Assembly (NCBI GenBank): GCA_036788195.1
Contig: DAIQNX010000003.1
Coordinates: 62,001-126,000, forward strand
Direction of reading: 5' to 3'
Source: CALFXN01 sp937957815
Lineage (GTDB): Bacteria > Synergistota > Synergistia > Synergistales > Aminobacteriaceae
Length of the DNA: 64,000 bases
In this document: in pieces, positions 26,340 through 35,013 of the stretch
Numbering within the stretch: the first letter of the stretch is position 1
Layout of the letters: every line of letters starts with the position of its first letter
Notes under the pieces: generated by a model
The model's input: the letters and a program-made list of their open reading frames with translations, nothing else
Database searches by the model: none
Told to the model about the DNA's origin: nothing
Translations under genes and position numbers: made by a program

Positions 26340-27269
26340 TCAGTCGCGTTCTTCGCGGAAGAAGGGGACCCCGAGCGACGCCGGAGCCCCGAATATCAGA
26401 CCGCGTCCCTTCTTCACGGAAATGACGAAGAGAACCAGAATCGTCGTGATGTACGGGAGCATCATCAGGAGAGGCGCCGGAATGCTCGTGCCCGCTGCCT
26501 GAAGCCGGAGCTGGAATGCCTCGACGCCGCCGAAGAGGTACGCGCCGAGCATCGCGCGGGCCGGGTTCCAGATCGCGAAGATCACGAGCGCGACGGCGAT
26601 CCATCCGCGGCCTGCGCTCATCGCCTCGGCCCACATCTTGTTGTAGACGATCGACATATAGGCGCCGCCGAGCGCGACGATGCCCCCTCCGATAAGCGTC
26701 GCGGCGTAGCGGATCCGCGATACGTCCAGACCCATCGCATCGGCTGCCCGGGGATTGTCTCCCGCAGCGCGAAGATTCAGTCCCGTCCGGGTGGCGACGA
26801 AGAACCAGCAGAGAAAGGCGACGAGAACGTAGGACGCGTAGATGAGGATATCGTGGTTGAAGAGGATCGGCCCGACGTACGGTATCTCGCTCAGGACCGG
26901 AATCGGATACTTCGCGAGCCCTGGGATCGTCACGCCGATATAGCTTCGTCCGAGGAGGGAGCTCGCACCGGTACCGAACATGGTGAGAGCGAGTCCGCTG
27001 ACGACCTGGTTTCCCTTGAGCGTGACGCAGACGAACGCGTGGATGAGCGACATGAGAACGCCTGCGACGAACGCTCCCGCGAGGCCGAACGCGGGACAGC
27101 CTGTCGAGAGCGACACGGAGAAACCTGTGAATGCGCCGACGAGCATGATCCCCTCGAGTCCGAGGTTGGAAATTCCTGACTTCTCGGTCAGAATCTCGCC
27201 GAGCGTCGCATAGAGAATCGGCGTCCCGCTCCTGACGGCAGCGGCAAGGATCGGAATGAGCATTTCCAT
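26340..27269 (-). CDS. BMP-type ABC transporter permease (second)
   Basis: A 309-aa membrane protein of the BPD_transp_2 type used for nucleosides and simple sugars. It has multiple hydrophobic segments, with PILYATLGEILTEKSGISNLGLEGIML at the front, which is typical of the NupQ/YufQ-like subunit. GGGAGGA lies 9 bases before the ATG at 27269. It begins 2 bases after the stop of the other permease. It forms the translocation pore with that subunit. Confidence 0.88.
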   Translation of the reverse strand: MEMLIPILAAAVRSGTPILYATLGEILTEKSGISNLGLEGIMLVGAFTGFSVSLSTGCPAFGLAGAFVAGVLMSLIHAFVCVTLKGNQVVSGLALTMFGTGASSLLGRSYIGVTIPGLAKYPIPVLSEIPYVGPILFNHDILIYASYVLVAFLCWFFVATRTGLNLRAAGDNPRAADAMGLDVSRIRYAATLIGGGIVALGGAYMSIVYNKMWAEAMSAGRGWIAVALVIFAIWNPARAMLGAYLFGGVEAFQLRLQAAGTSIPAPLLMMLPYITTILVLFVISVKKGRGLIFGAPASLGVPFFREERD

Positions 27270-27271
27270 GG

Positions 27272-28366
27272 CTACGCGTCCTCCCTTTGGAAACGGATGC
27301 GGTATGTCTTGAAGATTTCTCCTCCGAGGACGAAGAACAGGATCAGCCCCTGGAGGATCAGCGTACTCGAGAGAGGGAGACGCATGACGATCTGGAGCGT
27401 CTCGCCGCCGACGAGAAGCGCTCCGATGAGAAACGAGACGAAGAGAATGGCGATCGGATGGAGCTGCGAAAGCCATGCGACGATAATCGCCGTATAACCG
27501 TACCCGGCCGAGAAACCGTGCTGCAGGCGACCCTGAAGCCCGGAAACCTCGCACATTCCCGCGATACCTGCGATGGCGCCCGAGATGAACATCACGAGGA
27601 TGACGTTCCGGACGTAATTCATCCCCGCAAATCCCGCGGCGCGCGGGTTTTCCCCGATCACGCGAATCTCGTAACCCCATCGTGTATGCCGGATCAGCAC
27701 GAAGAAGAGCAGGGCGAGGAAAACCGCGACGAACAGCCCCATGTGGATCCGCGTCCCGAAGAGGAGCGGGAGTCTCGCGACGCCGGGAAACGGGGCAGTC
27801 ATCGGGAATCCGAGACTTGCGGGATCCCGCCACGGACCGTAGACGAAGTAGTCCATCAGATGGATCGCGACATAGTTCAGCATGAGCGTGGAGATGATCT
27901 CGTTCACGTTCCAGCGTGCCTTGAGATATCCTGCGAGCGCGGCCCAGAGTCCTCCGGCCGTTCCAGCGGCCGCGATCATCATGAGGAGCATCGCGGGGGC
28001 GCTGTCGACGAAGCAGTAACGGACCACGGCGGCGCTCGCGATTGCGCCCATGAAGATCTGTCCCTCCGCGCCGATATTGTAGATGAGCATCGTGAAGGTG
28101 AGCATGACGGCGACGGCCGCCATCGAAATCGGGATCGACTTGACGATCGTTTCGCTGATGCCGTAGCCGTCTCCGAACGCGGCGCGGAACATCGCGGAAT
28201 ACGCTTCAAACGGGGAGACGCCCATGAGGAAGAGGAAAACAGCTCCGGTCGCCAGCGCCGCGAGAAGCGATACGGACGGAATGACGAATCGAAGCGCCCC
28301 TGGGGATTCGAGACGTTTTTCGATCGTCAGTGTGAGTTTTTTTCCGGAACCTGACCCTATTCGCAT
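27272..28366 (-). CDS. BMP-type ABC transporter permease (first)
   Basis: A 364-aa membrane protein, partner of the shorter permease. A cytoplasmic N-terminus is followed by about eight to ten hydrophobic segments; SIPISMAAVAVMLTFTMLIYNIGAEGQIFMGA is the conserved region of YufP/NupP-like subunits (IGAEGQ). GGAGGGG precedes the ATG, which lies 2 bases after the ATPase stop. Confidence 0.88.
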   Translation of the reverse strand: MRIGSGSGKKLTLTIEKRLESPGALRFVIPSVSLLAALATGAVFLFLMGVSPFEAYSAMFRAAFGDGYGISETIVKSIPISMAAVAVMLTFTMLIYNIGAEGQIFMGAIASAAVVRYCFVDSAPAMLLMMIAAAGTAGGLWAALAGYLKARWNVNEIISTLMLNYVAIHLMDYFVYGPWRDPASLGFPMTAPFPGVARLPLLFGTRIHMGLFVAVFLALLFFVLIRHTRWGYEIRVIGENPRAAGFAGMNYVRNVILVMFISGAIAGIAGMCEVSGLQGRLQHGFSAGYGYTAIIVAWLSQLHPIAILFVSFLIGALLVGGETLQIVMRLPLSSTLILQGLILFFVLGGEIFKTYRIRFQREDA

Positions 28367-28368
28367 CG

Positions 28369-29919
28369 TTAGGCCCCTCCGGTGCAGAGTGCGACGGATT
28401 CGAGCGGGGTTCCCGCCATCATCAGTCCGACCGATTCCCGGGAGACGTCCGCCGGATTGTCGATAATCCCCATGAGTTCGCCCTTGCAGAGAACCGCGAG
28501 GCGGTCGCTGAGCGCCTGCAATTCGTCGAGATCCTCCGAGACGAGGAGGACCGCCGCGCCGTTCTTTCGTTCTTCGAGGAGCTGTTCACGGACGAAACGG
28601 GTCGCGGAGACGTCGAGCCCCCACGTCGGGTGCATGGCGATCACGACCTGAGGCGAATCGCTGAGCTCGCGGCCGAGCATGAGTTTCTGGAGGTTTCCTC
28701 CGGAGAGGTTCCTGACCGGTGTCGCGAGCGAAGGCGTGCTCACGCTGTACCGGCTGACGAGGGATCGTGCGAATTCGAAGACGCGCTTCCAGTCGATCAT
28801 CATTCCGCGTGCGACGGGACGTGACCAGTACTTCTTGAGGATCGAGTTCTCCTCGACGTTCATGTTCGGGACGAGCCCGGTCCCCTTTCGGTCTGCCGGA
28901 ATGTAGCGAATTCCCAGGTCGATGAATGTCCGCGAAGACATGCCGGAGATGTTCGTTCCCGAGAGGAGGATTCGTCCGGATTCGAGTTTCCTGAGACCCG
29001 CGAGAGCCTCGCAGAGTTCCTGCTGTCCATTGCCCGCGACGCCCGCGACACCGAGGATTTCGTTCGCGCGGACCTCGAGCGTCACATCGCTGAGGGAGGG
29101 AAAACCCCGATCACCGAGGACGGTGATCCCCTCGGCCTCGAGGATTCGTTCTCCCGGCCGCATCGGCGGCTTGGATACGGAAAACGGAATCTTCTCGCCC
29201 ATCATCATTTCGGCGAGCTGTTCCTTTGATGTCGCGGCAGTATCGACACTTCCCGCGACGCGTCCCCTGCGGAGGATCGTTACGCGGTTCGTGATCCGCA
29301 TGACCTCGTCGAGCTTGTGCGAAATGAAGACGACCCCATGCCCTTCGGATGTCATCTGGCGAATCGTCTCGAAGAGACGCTCCGCTTCCTGGGGCGTGAG
29401 GACGGCGGTGGGCTCGTCGAGGATGAGGACGTTCGCCTTTCTGTAGAGCATCTGCAGGATCGCGACGCGCTGTTGCTCGCCGACCGAGAGTTGCCAGACG
29501 TTCGCCATCGGGTCCACCTCGAGACCGTACTGCGCCGAAAGATCCGCGATGCGGCGGATGATATCGCGACGCGGAAGAATCTCCGGAAGGCTCTCCAGGC
29601 CGAGAATCATGTTCTCCCAGACTTTCTGGCTCTGAATGAGCATGAAGTGCTGGTGGACCATGCCGATCCCGGCGGCTATGGCATCCCTCGGCGAGGCGAA
29701 CGTCCGTCCGACGCCGCCGACGGTGATCGCCCCGGAGTCGGGACGATACAGGCCGTACAGGATGTTCATGAGAGTGGATTTTCCGGCCCCGTTCTCGCCG
29801 AGCAGGGCGTGCACCTCACCCCTGCGGACGTCGAAATCGACGTCCTGATTCGCGACGACCCCGGTGAAACGTTTCGTGATGCCTTTCATTGAAATCAGGG
29901 GTGTTTCCGTGTCCGTCAT
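28369..29919 (-). CDS. BMP-type ABC transporter ATPase, two ABC domains
   Basis: A 516-aa ATPase with two tandem ABC modules, as in simple-sugar and nucleoside importers. The first has an intact Walker A (GENGAGKST), signature LSVGEQQRV and Walker B ILDEPTAVLT. The second is degenerate at Walker A (GVAGNGQQEL) but keeps an LSGGNLQKL signature, the normal asymmetry for this group. AAGGGG precedes the ATG. A strong hairpin separates it from the binding-protein gene upstream, which likely lowers its expression relative to that gene. Confidence 0.93.
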   Translation of the reverse strand: MTDTETPLISMKGITKRFTGVVANQDVDFDVRRGEVHALLGENGAGKSTLMNILYGLYRPDSGAITVGGVGRTFASPRDAIAAGIGMVHQHFMLIQSQKVWENMILGLESLPEILPRRDIIRRIADLSAQYGLEVDPMANVWQLSVGEQQRVAILQMLYRKANVLILDEPTAVLTPQEAERLFETIRQMTSEGHGVVFISHKLDEVMRITNRVTILRRGRVAGSVDTAATSKEQLAEMMMGEKIPFSVSKPPMRPGERILEAEGITVLGDRGFPSLSDVTLEVRANEILGVAGVAGNGQQELCEALAGLRKLESGRILLSGTNISGMSSRTFIDLGIRYIPADRKGTGLVPNMNVEENSILKKYWSRPVARGMMIDWKRVFEFARSLVSRYSVSTPSLATPVRNLSGGNLQKLMLGRELSDSPQVVIAMHPTWGLDVSATRFVREQLLEERKNGAAVLLVSEDLDELQALSDRLAVLCKGELMGIIDNPADVSRESVGLMMAGTPLESVALCTGGA

Positions 29920-29941
29920 GACATGCCCCTTCCCGAAAAGG

Positions 29942-29981
29942 AAAAAACGGACGGGCGGGGGGATATCCCCCCGCCCGTCCG
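29942..29981 (-). terminator. perfect 34-bp palindromic terminator/attenuator in the BMP operon
   Basis: Bases 29948-29981 are a perfect palindrome (arm CGGACGGGCGGGGGGAT), followed on the minus strand by TTTTTT. It lies between the binding-protein gene and the ATPase gene of the same operon, so it probably works as a partial terminator that favours the binding protein. Confidence 0.92.
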
Positions 29982-30016
29982 AGGAAATCCGTTCTCTTAT
30001 GATACAGACTCACTGT

Positions 30017-31099
30017 TTATTTGGGAATATCCCCCTTGACGCCTTCGACGAACCAGTTCATGGAAAGCATTTCGGCATCCGTCGCAGTCTTTCCCTGCGG
30101 GATCTTCACGACGCCCTTCTGGTCTTTGACCGGCCCCGCGAAGACATCCCACGAGCCCGAGATGATTTTCGTCTTTTCGGTCTCGATGAGCTTCTTCACG
30201 TCTTCGGGGACGTCCTTGCCGTACGGGGCGAGTCCGACGACGCCTTCCTTCAGGCCCCACCAGATGTCTCCGGTTTTCCACGTTCCCTTGGTGATCTGAT
30301 CGATGTAATGCTTGTAGAACATTCCCCAGTCCCAGACCGGGGCGGTAAGGTGCTTCGTGGGGGCGAATTTGCTCATGTCATTGTTATAGCCGATGACGTA
30401 GACGCCCGACTCCTCGGCGGCCTGCGGCGCCGCGCCCGTGTCGGCGTGCATCGCGATCAGGTCGGCGCCGGAATCGATGAGCGCCTTCGTCGCTTCCTTT
30501 TCCTTGCCCGGATCGAACCACGAGAAGAGCCAGACCACGCGCACTTCGGCCTTCGGGTTGACCTTCTTCACGCCGAGCGTGAACGCGTTGATCATGCGGA
30601 TGACTTCGGGAATCGGGTGAGCCGCCACGTACCCGATGACGTTCTTCTTCGTCATCCTGCCGGCCACGAGGCCGGAAAGGTACCGGGCCTGATACATGCG
30701 TCCGAAATAGGTGCCGACGTTTGCAGCCTGCTTGTAGCCGGAGCAATGGAGGAATATGACGTCGGGATGCTTCTTCGCGGCTTCCTGGACGAAATCCATG
30801 TATCCGAACGATGTCGCGAAGATGACCTTCGAACCGTTGCGGATGAATGTCTCCATGACGCGCAGCGAGTCCGGACCTTCCGGAACCGACTCGACGAAGC
30901 TCGACGCAACGCCGGGGAACGCCTTTTCCATTTCCACGCGCCCCTTGTCGTGCATGAAGGTCCATCCGCCGTCTCCGACGGGTCCGATATAGACGAACCC
31001 TGGTTTGATCTTGTCCGCAGGGATCGCGTCGAACGCGAATCCTGCGCCGCACACTACCAGAACCGCCGCCAATGCGAGAAACACCGCTCTTTTCCTCAC
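30017..31099 (-). CDS. BMP-family ABC transporter substrate-binding protein
   Basis: A 360-aa secreted protein with a signal peptide (KRAVFLALAAVLVVCGAGFA). The mature part matches the BMP/Med family: GFVYIGPVGDGGWTFMHDKGR near the front, then ATSFGYMDF and a Lys-rich C-terminal half. BMP proteins bind nucleosides (PnrA) or related solutes. AAGGGGG is placed 7 bases before the GTG at 31099. It faces a purine phosphoribosyltransferase gene, which supports a purine nucleoside or base as ligand; this is inference from context. Confidence 0.9.
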   Translation of the reverse strand: MRKRAVFLALAAVLVVCGAGFAFDAIPADKIKPGFVYIGPVGDGGWTFMHDKGRVEMEKAFPGVASSFVESVPEGPDSLRVMETFIRNGSKVIFATSFGYMDFVQEAAKKHPDVIFLHCSGYKQAANVGTYFGRMYQARYLSGLVAGRMTKKNVIGYVAAHPIPEVIRMINAFTLGVKKVNPKAEVRVVWLFSWFDPGKEKEATKALIDSGADLIAMHADTGAAPQAAEESGVYVIGYNNDMSKFAPTKHLTAPVWDWGMFYKHYIDQITKGTWKTGDIWWGLKEGVVGLAPYGKDVPEDVKKLIETEKTKIISGSWDVFAGPVKDQKGVVKIPQGKTATDAEMLSMNWFVEGVKGDIPK

Positions 31100-31153
31100 T
31101 CTGCCGACCCCCTTCAGGAATTATGAAAAATGCGCCCGGCAAAACGCCGTAAA

Positions 31154-31183
31154 GTCTGGCTATAATTATACATAACCCCAGAC
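31154..31183. promoter_or_regulatory. shared AT-rich promoter/operator between the BMP operon and gpt
   Basis: The palindrome TATAATTATA (31161-31170) offers a TATAAT on both strands, but I find no clear -35 for either. It lies inside an inverted repeat, GTCTGG (31154-31159) and CCAGAC (31178-31183). Distances to the two starts are 55-75 bp. I see no purine riboswitch aptamer here. Confidence 0.5.
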
Positions 31184-31243
31184 GAAATGTGTGGGATTCC
31201 GGGGAAAAGAAACGCAATCGATGCTCTCGAGGAGGAAGGTACA

Positions 31244-31741
31244 ATGGCTGCCGCAAACACGAACGAACGTTTCCGCCGGACGTATCCGGTGACCTGGGAT
31301 CAGGTGCACCGCGACAGCAAGGCGCTCGCATGGAGGCTCGTCGAAATGCGACCGTGGAGCCGGATCGTTGCCGTAACGCGCGGAGGGCTCGTCCCGGCCG
31401 CGATCATCGCGAGGGAACTCGAGATCCGTCTCGTGGATACCGTGTGCGTCTCGAGCTACAACGTCCGGAATCAGGGGGAACTCTGCCTCCTGAAGGAGAT
31501 GAAAGCCGAAGGCGCCACCGAGGACTGGCTTATCGTCGACGATCTCGTCGACACCGGAAAGACGGCGCGCTTCGTCCGGCAGATGCTCCCGAAGGCGCAC
31601 TTCGCGACCGTCTACGCGAAGCCCGAAGGGCGTCCGTTCGTCGATACGTTCATCACCGAAGTGAGCCAGGACACGTGGATCCTCTTCCCGTGGGACTCCG
31701 AAGTGGCTTACGCGGAACCGATCAGGGAAATCAAACGATGA
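31244..31741 (+). CDS. gpt: xanthine-guanine phosphoribosyltransferase
   Basis: A 165-aa type I phosphoribosyltransferase that joins xanthine or guanine to PRPP for purine salvage. The PRPP loop is seen as WLIVDDLVDTGKTA, and VAVTRGGLVPAAIIARELEI is the usual N-terminal motif of Gpt (152 aa in E. coli). GGAGGAAGG precedes the ATG at 31244; an in-frame earlier start lies in the promoter leader. It faces the BMP nucleoside-type importer. Its stop overlaps the next gene (ATGA). Confidence 0.87.
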   Translation: MAAANTNERFRRTYPVTWDQVHRDSKALAWRLVEMRPWSRIVAVTRGGLVPAAIIARELEIRLVDTVCVSSYNVRNQGELCLLKEMKAEGATEDWLIVDDLVDTGKTARFVRQMLPKAHFATVYAKPEGRPFVDTFITEVSQDTWILFPWDSEVAYAEPIREIKR

Positions 31742-33306
31742 CGGTCTCGCGTTCGAGAAAAATTCTCCTTCAAGCCGCGCTGGTCTGCGCGTTTCTTGTT
31801 GCCGCGCTTCCGTCGTTCTGCGCCGACGGGAGCGTCGCTTCGGAAGATGCGAAGCCCCAGGCACGCCGGGCACCGTCTCTCGTTTCCGTTCCCCAGCAGG
31901 AATCCCGCGTCCTTCTGAGTTCCGATATCGGAGAAAATATCGTCACGTACGAGGCGACGGCGGGCTTCATGCCCCTTTTCGGCGACGACGAAAAGGAAAA
32001 TGCGAGCGTCTTCTACGTGTCGTACGAGAGAAAGGATTCCTCCGGATCTTCGGCCTCGCGCCCCGTCACGTTCGCGTTCAACGGCGGCCCCGGCTCAGCG
32101 GCGCTCCTGCTCCACCTCGGCGCGTTCGGTCCGAAGACCCTCGAATTCGGCGACGGAGGGAGCCGGCGTCCCGGGCCCCCGTTCGACCTCCGTGACAATC
32201 CGTCCAGTCTCATCGACGTCACGGACCTCGTCTTCATCGATCCGGTGGAGACCGGCTTCAGCCGTGCTATCGACCGGAAGGACATCAAGTCCTATCTCGG
32301 CGTCAGGCAGGACGCGGCATCTGTCGCCGAATTCATCCGTCTCTGGCTTGCGGGGCGCCGGCGTTCGGGAAGTCCTCTGTTCATAGCCGGAGAGAGCTAC
32401 GGCGGCGTCCGCGCGGGAGCGCTCGCAAAACTGCTGCAGGACAAAGGGATGGTCCCCGCGGGAGTGATTCTCGTCTCGCCCGTTCTGAGCTACGGGGATA
32501 TCGTCCCGGACAGCACGAACGACCGGCCGTACGTTCTGACCCTGCCGACGATGGCCGCCGCCGCGTGCTACCACGGAACGATCGCGCCCCGCCTTCGGGA
32601 GAAACCGGAAGATGCCGTGCGCGAGGCGACCGAATGGGCCTCGGACGGATATCTCAGGCTTCTCTGGAAGGGAACTGGCGTGACGTCCCGGGATTTCTCC
32701 GAGGGAGTCCGGCGTCTCTCCGAACTGACGGGACTCTCAGAGACGACGGTTCGCGCCGCGTCGCTCCGGATCGATCCCGAGGTATTCGCCGGAGAGCTTC
32801 TCAGGGAACGCGGCCTGTTCACGAGCCTCTACGACGCCCGTCTCGTCGCTCCGGGAAACGGATACGTCTTCGGCGAGGATCCTGCGATGGTCCTCTGCGG
32901 AGGTCCGTTCGTCTCGGCCTTTCTGCGCTACCTGACGGAGACGCTCCATTTCTCCACCGACCGGGAGTACCGGAGTCTCAACAAATCGTTGTCCCGCCAG
33001 TGGGACTACCAATCGGGGGCGGAGTGGGAGGGGAACGGGCCCACGAACGTCGTCGGAGACCTCGCGACCGCGATGCGCCGGGACTCGGGATTGCGCGTCT
33101 TCGCGGCGCTCGGAAGATACGACCTCGTCTGCCCTCCCGATTCGGTCCTCCACAGCCTCGGAAAGATGGATATCCCGGGCGTCCGGAAGAAGGACATCGT
33201 CACGAAGTGGTACGAGGGAGGGCACATGATGTACCTCAACCCCGAAGCGAAGCGGAAGCTCAGGGACGATCTCGTCCGGTTTCTCGGCGAAAGCGTGCGG
33301 AAGTAG
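31738..33306 (+). CDS. secreted serine carboxypeptidase (S10 family)
   Basis: A 522-aa exported peptidase with an N-terminal signal (ILLQAALVCAFLVAALPSFCA). The S10 motifs are present: NGGPGS (residues 115-120), the nucleophile S220 in GESYGG, and the C-terminal histidine H496 in YEGGHMMYLNPE; the Asp is probably in RYDLVCPPDS. Such enzymes remove C-terminal residues from peptides in the periplasm or outside. It starts in an ATGA overlap with gpt, an odd pairing of cytosolic purine salvage and an exported peptidase. The start has no independent strong ribosome site, so it depends on coupling. Confidence 0.87.
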   Translation: MTVSRSRKILLQAALVCAFLVAALPSFCADGSVASEDAKPQARRAPSLVSVPQQESRVLLSSDIGENIVTYEATAGFMPLFGDDEKENASVFYVSYERKDSSGSSASRPVTFAFNGGPGSAALLLHLGAFGPKTLEFGDGGSRRPGPPFDLRDNPSSLIDVTDLVFIDPVETGFSRAIDRKDIKSYLGVRQDAASVAEFIRLWLAGRRRSGSPLFIAGESYGGVRAGALAKLLQDKGMVPAGVILVSPVLSYGDIVPDSTNDRPYVLTLPTMAAAACYHGTIAPRLREKPEDAVREATEWASDGYLRLLWKGTGVTSRDFSEGVRRLSELTGLSETTVRAASLRIDPEVFAGELLRERGLFTSLYDARLVAPGNGYVFGEDPAMVLCGGPFVSAFLRYLTETLHFSTDREYRSLNKSLSRQWDYQSGAEWEGNGPTNVVGDLATAMRRDSGLRVFAALGRYDLVCPPDSVLHSLGKMDIPGVRKKDIVTKWYEGGHMMYLNPEAKRKLRDDLVRFLGESVRK

Positions 33307-33314
33307 AGCGACGA

Positions 33315-33359
33315 AAAGCGGGGGAGCGGCCCGGAGCGTCGCTCCGTTCCGCTCCCCCG
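33315..33359. terminator. large hairpin between convergent S10 and yjfB-like genes
   Basis: An outer 11-bp stem CGGGGGAGCGG / CCGCTCCCCCG encloses an inner 6-bp stem CGGAGC-gtc-GCTCCG. CTTTTC follows on the minus strand, and there is no T-run on the plus strand. It best serves the minus-strand gene but may stop both. Confidence 0.75.
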
Positions 33360-33398
33360 TGGGATGCGCGTCGTGCATCGGGTATTTCTTCCGGTTCG

Positions 33399-33575
33399 TT
33401 ACGCCTGTATGTTGAGATTCTGGCCGAGGCCCATACTTTGAAAGAGCTGCGCCACCATTTCCGTCTGGACATCCATGGCTTTCTTCGCCACGTTCATCTG
33501 CACCGCGAGCTGGACTTCCTGCCCGGCCTGCGCTCCCGCGAGACCCATCATATCGACCGCGTTCATGGCATCCAT
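33399..33575 (-). CDS. YjfB-like small putative motility protein
   Basis: A 58-aa protein with the size and pattern of the YjfB family: a short N-terminus, then QEVQLAVQMNVAKKAMDVQTEMVAQLFQSMG, an amphipathic helix with the typical LxxxVxKKAMD-type core, ending NLNIQA. YjfB proteins are often found in motile bacteria and are called putative motility proteins; the actual role is unproved. GGAGGTG is five bases before the ATG at 33575. It stands alone between convergent and divergent neighbours. Confidence 0.75.
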   Translation of the reverse strand: MDAMNAVDMMGLAGAQAGQEVQLAVQMNVAKKAMDVQTEMVAQLFQSMGLGQNLNIQA

Positions 33576-33647
33576 CGAATCACCTCCGCGAGCATCCCAC
33601 TCCTTATTGTTTCGGCCGTATCCCTTCCCATATTGAACCGGAAGTGC

Positions 33648-33656
33648 TGGTATAAT
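33648..33656 (+). promoter_or_regulatory. extended -10 promoter of the four-helix membrane protein gene
   Basis: TGG followed by TATAAT (33651-33656), with no recognisable -35. Initiation near 33663 leaves a leader of about 30 nt before the GTG at 33694, which excludes the earlier in-frame start at 33655. Confidence 0.6.
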
Positions 33657-33693
33657 GTTCCCGTTTCGAGTCGTGGTGAAGGGGAGTGTATCG

Positions 33694-34164
33694 GTGCGGT
33701 ATCTCGAATTCATGATGCCCATTTTTCTCTGGGGGTGGGCGTTGTCGAGCATATATGCGCGTTTCGTCATTCCCCGGATCGCGTCGCTCGGAAAGGCCGT
33801 AACCGGCCTCCGACAGGGAGCGTACGGCGGCGGATTCTTCGCCGTCGCCACTGCGTACGTCATCCGCGTCGCGCTGTCGCTCTCGCAGATGTACGTCCTC
33901 GGGACATGGTCCGCCTACTGCGTCCTGCGCGCGGTCTCCTACGCGGCGGCGCCCGACGTGACGCGGTGGCACTACATGGTCGGAGGGGCGGTCCTTGCGG
34001 AATTCGCGCTCGCCATCGTGGGACGGGCGGAACAGTACGACGGTTTTCTCTCGGTTTTCCACACGATCATGGCCATGGGAGCAGTCGTTATCTTCAGCAT
34101 GAACCCCTTCCACATCAAGGCCGTATATCCGTGGCTCATGAAGCTCATGGAGGTCTCCTTCTAG
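33694..34164 (+). CDS. four-helix inner-membrane protein of unknown function
   Basis: I do not recognise this family. The product is 156 aa with four hydrophobic segments (about MPIFLWGWALSSIYARF, FFAVATAYVIRVALSLSQMYVLG, MVGGAVLAEFALAIVG and FLSVFHTIMAMGAVVIF) and a short charged C-terminus. GGGGAG is 7 bases before the GTG at 33694. Its stop codon overlaps, base for base, the stop of the convergent GntR gene, with no terminator between them. Function is open. Confidence 0.72.
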   Translation: MRYLEFMMPIFLWGWALSSIYARFVIPRIASLGKAVTGLRQGAYGGGFFAVATAYVIRVALSLSQMYVLGTWSAYCVLRAVSYAAAPDVTRWHYMVGGAVLAEFALAIVGRAEQYDGFLSVFHTIMAMGAVVIFSMNPFHIKAVYPWLMKLMEVSF

Positions 34165-34886
34165 GGCATCGTCGGAAACGACGGTTGCGAATAGACGCCG
34201 AGACGCGTGTGTTCCTCGACCGCGCGCTCGATGTGCTCGCGCGAGATCCGTTCGGCTCCGGCGGCGTCGCCGTCAGTGACGGCGCGTACGATGCCGAGAT
34301 GCTGGCCGAGAATGAGTTCCGGCCACTCCATGAGCGCGAAGAGACTCTTGCGGCTCGTCCCGATGTAGCGCTCGATCAGCACCGAGAGCCCTTCGTACAC
34401 GCGAACGAGAAGTTCGTTTCCGGCGGCCCTCACGACTGTCATGTGGAGCAGCGAGTCCCAGTGCGCGCCTTCTCCTTCCCATGATTCTCCCGAGATATGG
34501 ATCCGGCTGAGATTGTCCGCGCATTCCCGCAGCAGGGCCACGTGTTCTTCCGTGCGACGCCGCGCCGCGAGTCCCGCTGCGGGCACTTCGGTGAGCGTCC
34601 GCATTTCCATGATCTGCCGCATCGTGTCCTTCGGCCAGATCTGAAGAGTTTCGAGGGTTCGGGCGAGAAGGCCGAAATCCGGAGTCCGCGTGAAGAACCC
34701 CTCCCGTCCCCGACTTTCCAGAACCCCCGTACATTCGAGTTCGACGAGGGCTTCCCGAAGAATGTTTCTGCTGACGCCGAAACGCGCCGCGAGGTCGCGT
34801 TCGGCGGGCAGACGATCACGCAGACTGCCGTCGCGGACGCTCGCGAGTATATCGTTGACGAGGCGCTTTCGTTTCGATCCTTCCAT
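34161..34886 (-). CDS. GntR-family (FadR subfamily) regulator of TRAP operon 2
   Basis: A 241-aa regulator. A winged helix N-terminus (LPAERDLAARFGVSRNILREALVELECTGVLESRGREGFF, residues about 27-65) is followed by an all-helical FCD ligand domain with the expected metal-binding type histidines. It is divergent from dctP2, and a perfect inverted repeat resembling a FadR-type operator lies in the gap, so it likely represses the TRAP/ilvD operon until a sugar acid or similar effector binds. The start is the ATG at 34886; a TTG eight codons upstream is possible. Confidence 0.9.
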   Translation of the reverse strand: MEGSKRKRLVNDILASVRDGSLRDRLPAERDLAARFGVSRNILREALVELECTGVLESRGREGFFTRTPDFGLLARTLETLQIWPKDTMRQIMEMRTLTEVPAAGLAARRRTEEHVALLRECADNLSRIHISGESWEGEGAHWDSLLHMTVVRAAGNELLVRVYEGLSVLIERYIGTSRKSLFALMEWPELILGQHLGIVRAVTDGDAAGAERISREHIERAVEEHTRLGVYSQPSFPTMP

Positions 34887-34968
34887 CGGCCGGATACTTC
34901 CTCTCCACAATGAATGCGACGAAAAAACGTTCAGGCGCGGCGGTTATGATACAATACTTGAACGCATA

Positions 34969-34992
34969 TTGGTAGTACCTTGGCACTACCAA
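34969..34992. promoter_or_regulatory. GntR operator in front of TRAP operon 2
   Basis: Perfect inverted repeat TTGGTAGT-N8-ACTACCAA. The left half itself contains GGTA-G-TACC, close to the GT-N-AC core of FadR-type sites. It lies 22 bp before the dctP2 start and downstream of a likely -10 (TACAAT, 34950-34955), where a bound repressor would block elongation or initiation. Confidence 0.7.
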
Positions 34993-35013
34993 AATCCGGA
35001 AGGGGGAAGGAAA

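Noticed and set aside
31100..31243. Purine riboswitch between the BMP operon and gpt
   Set aside because: The conserved loop-loop and core bases of the aptamer are absent; only simple inverted repeats are seen.
33576..33660. Sigma28-like site upstream of the yjfB-like gene
   Set aside because: GCCGAAAC resembles the -10 of motility promoters but the -35 TAAA element and 11-bp spacing are not there.
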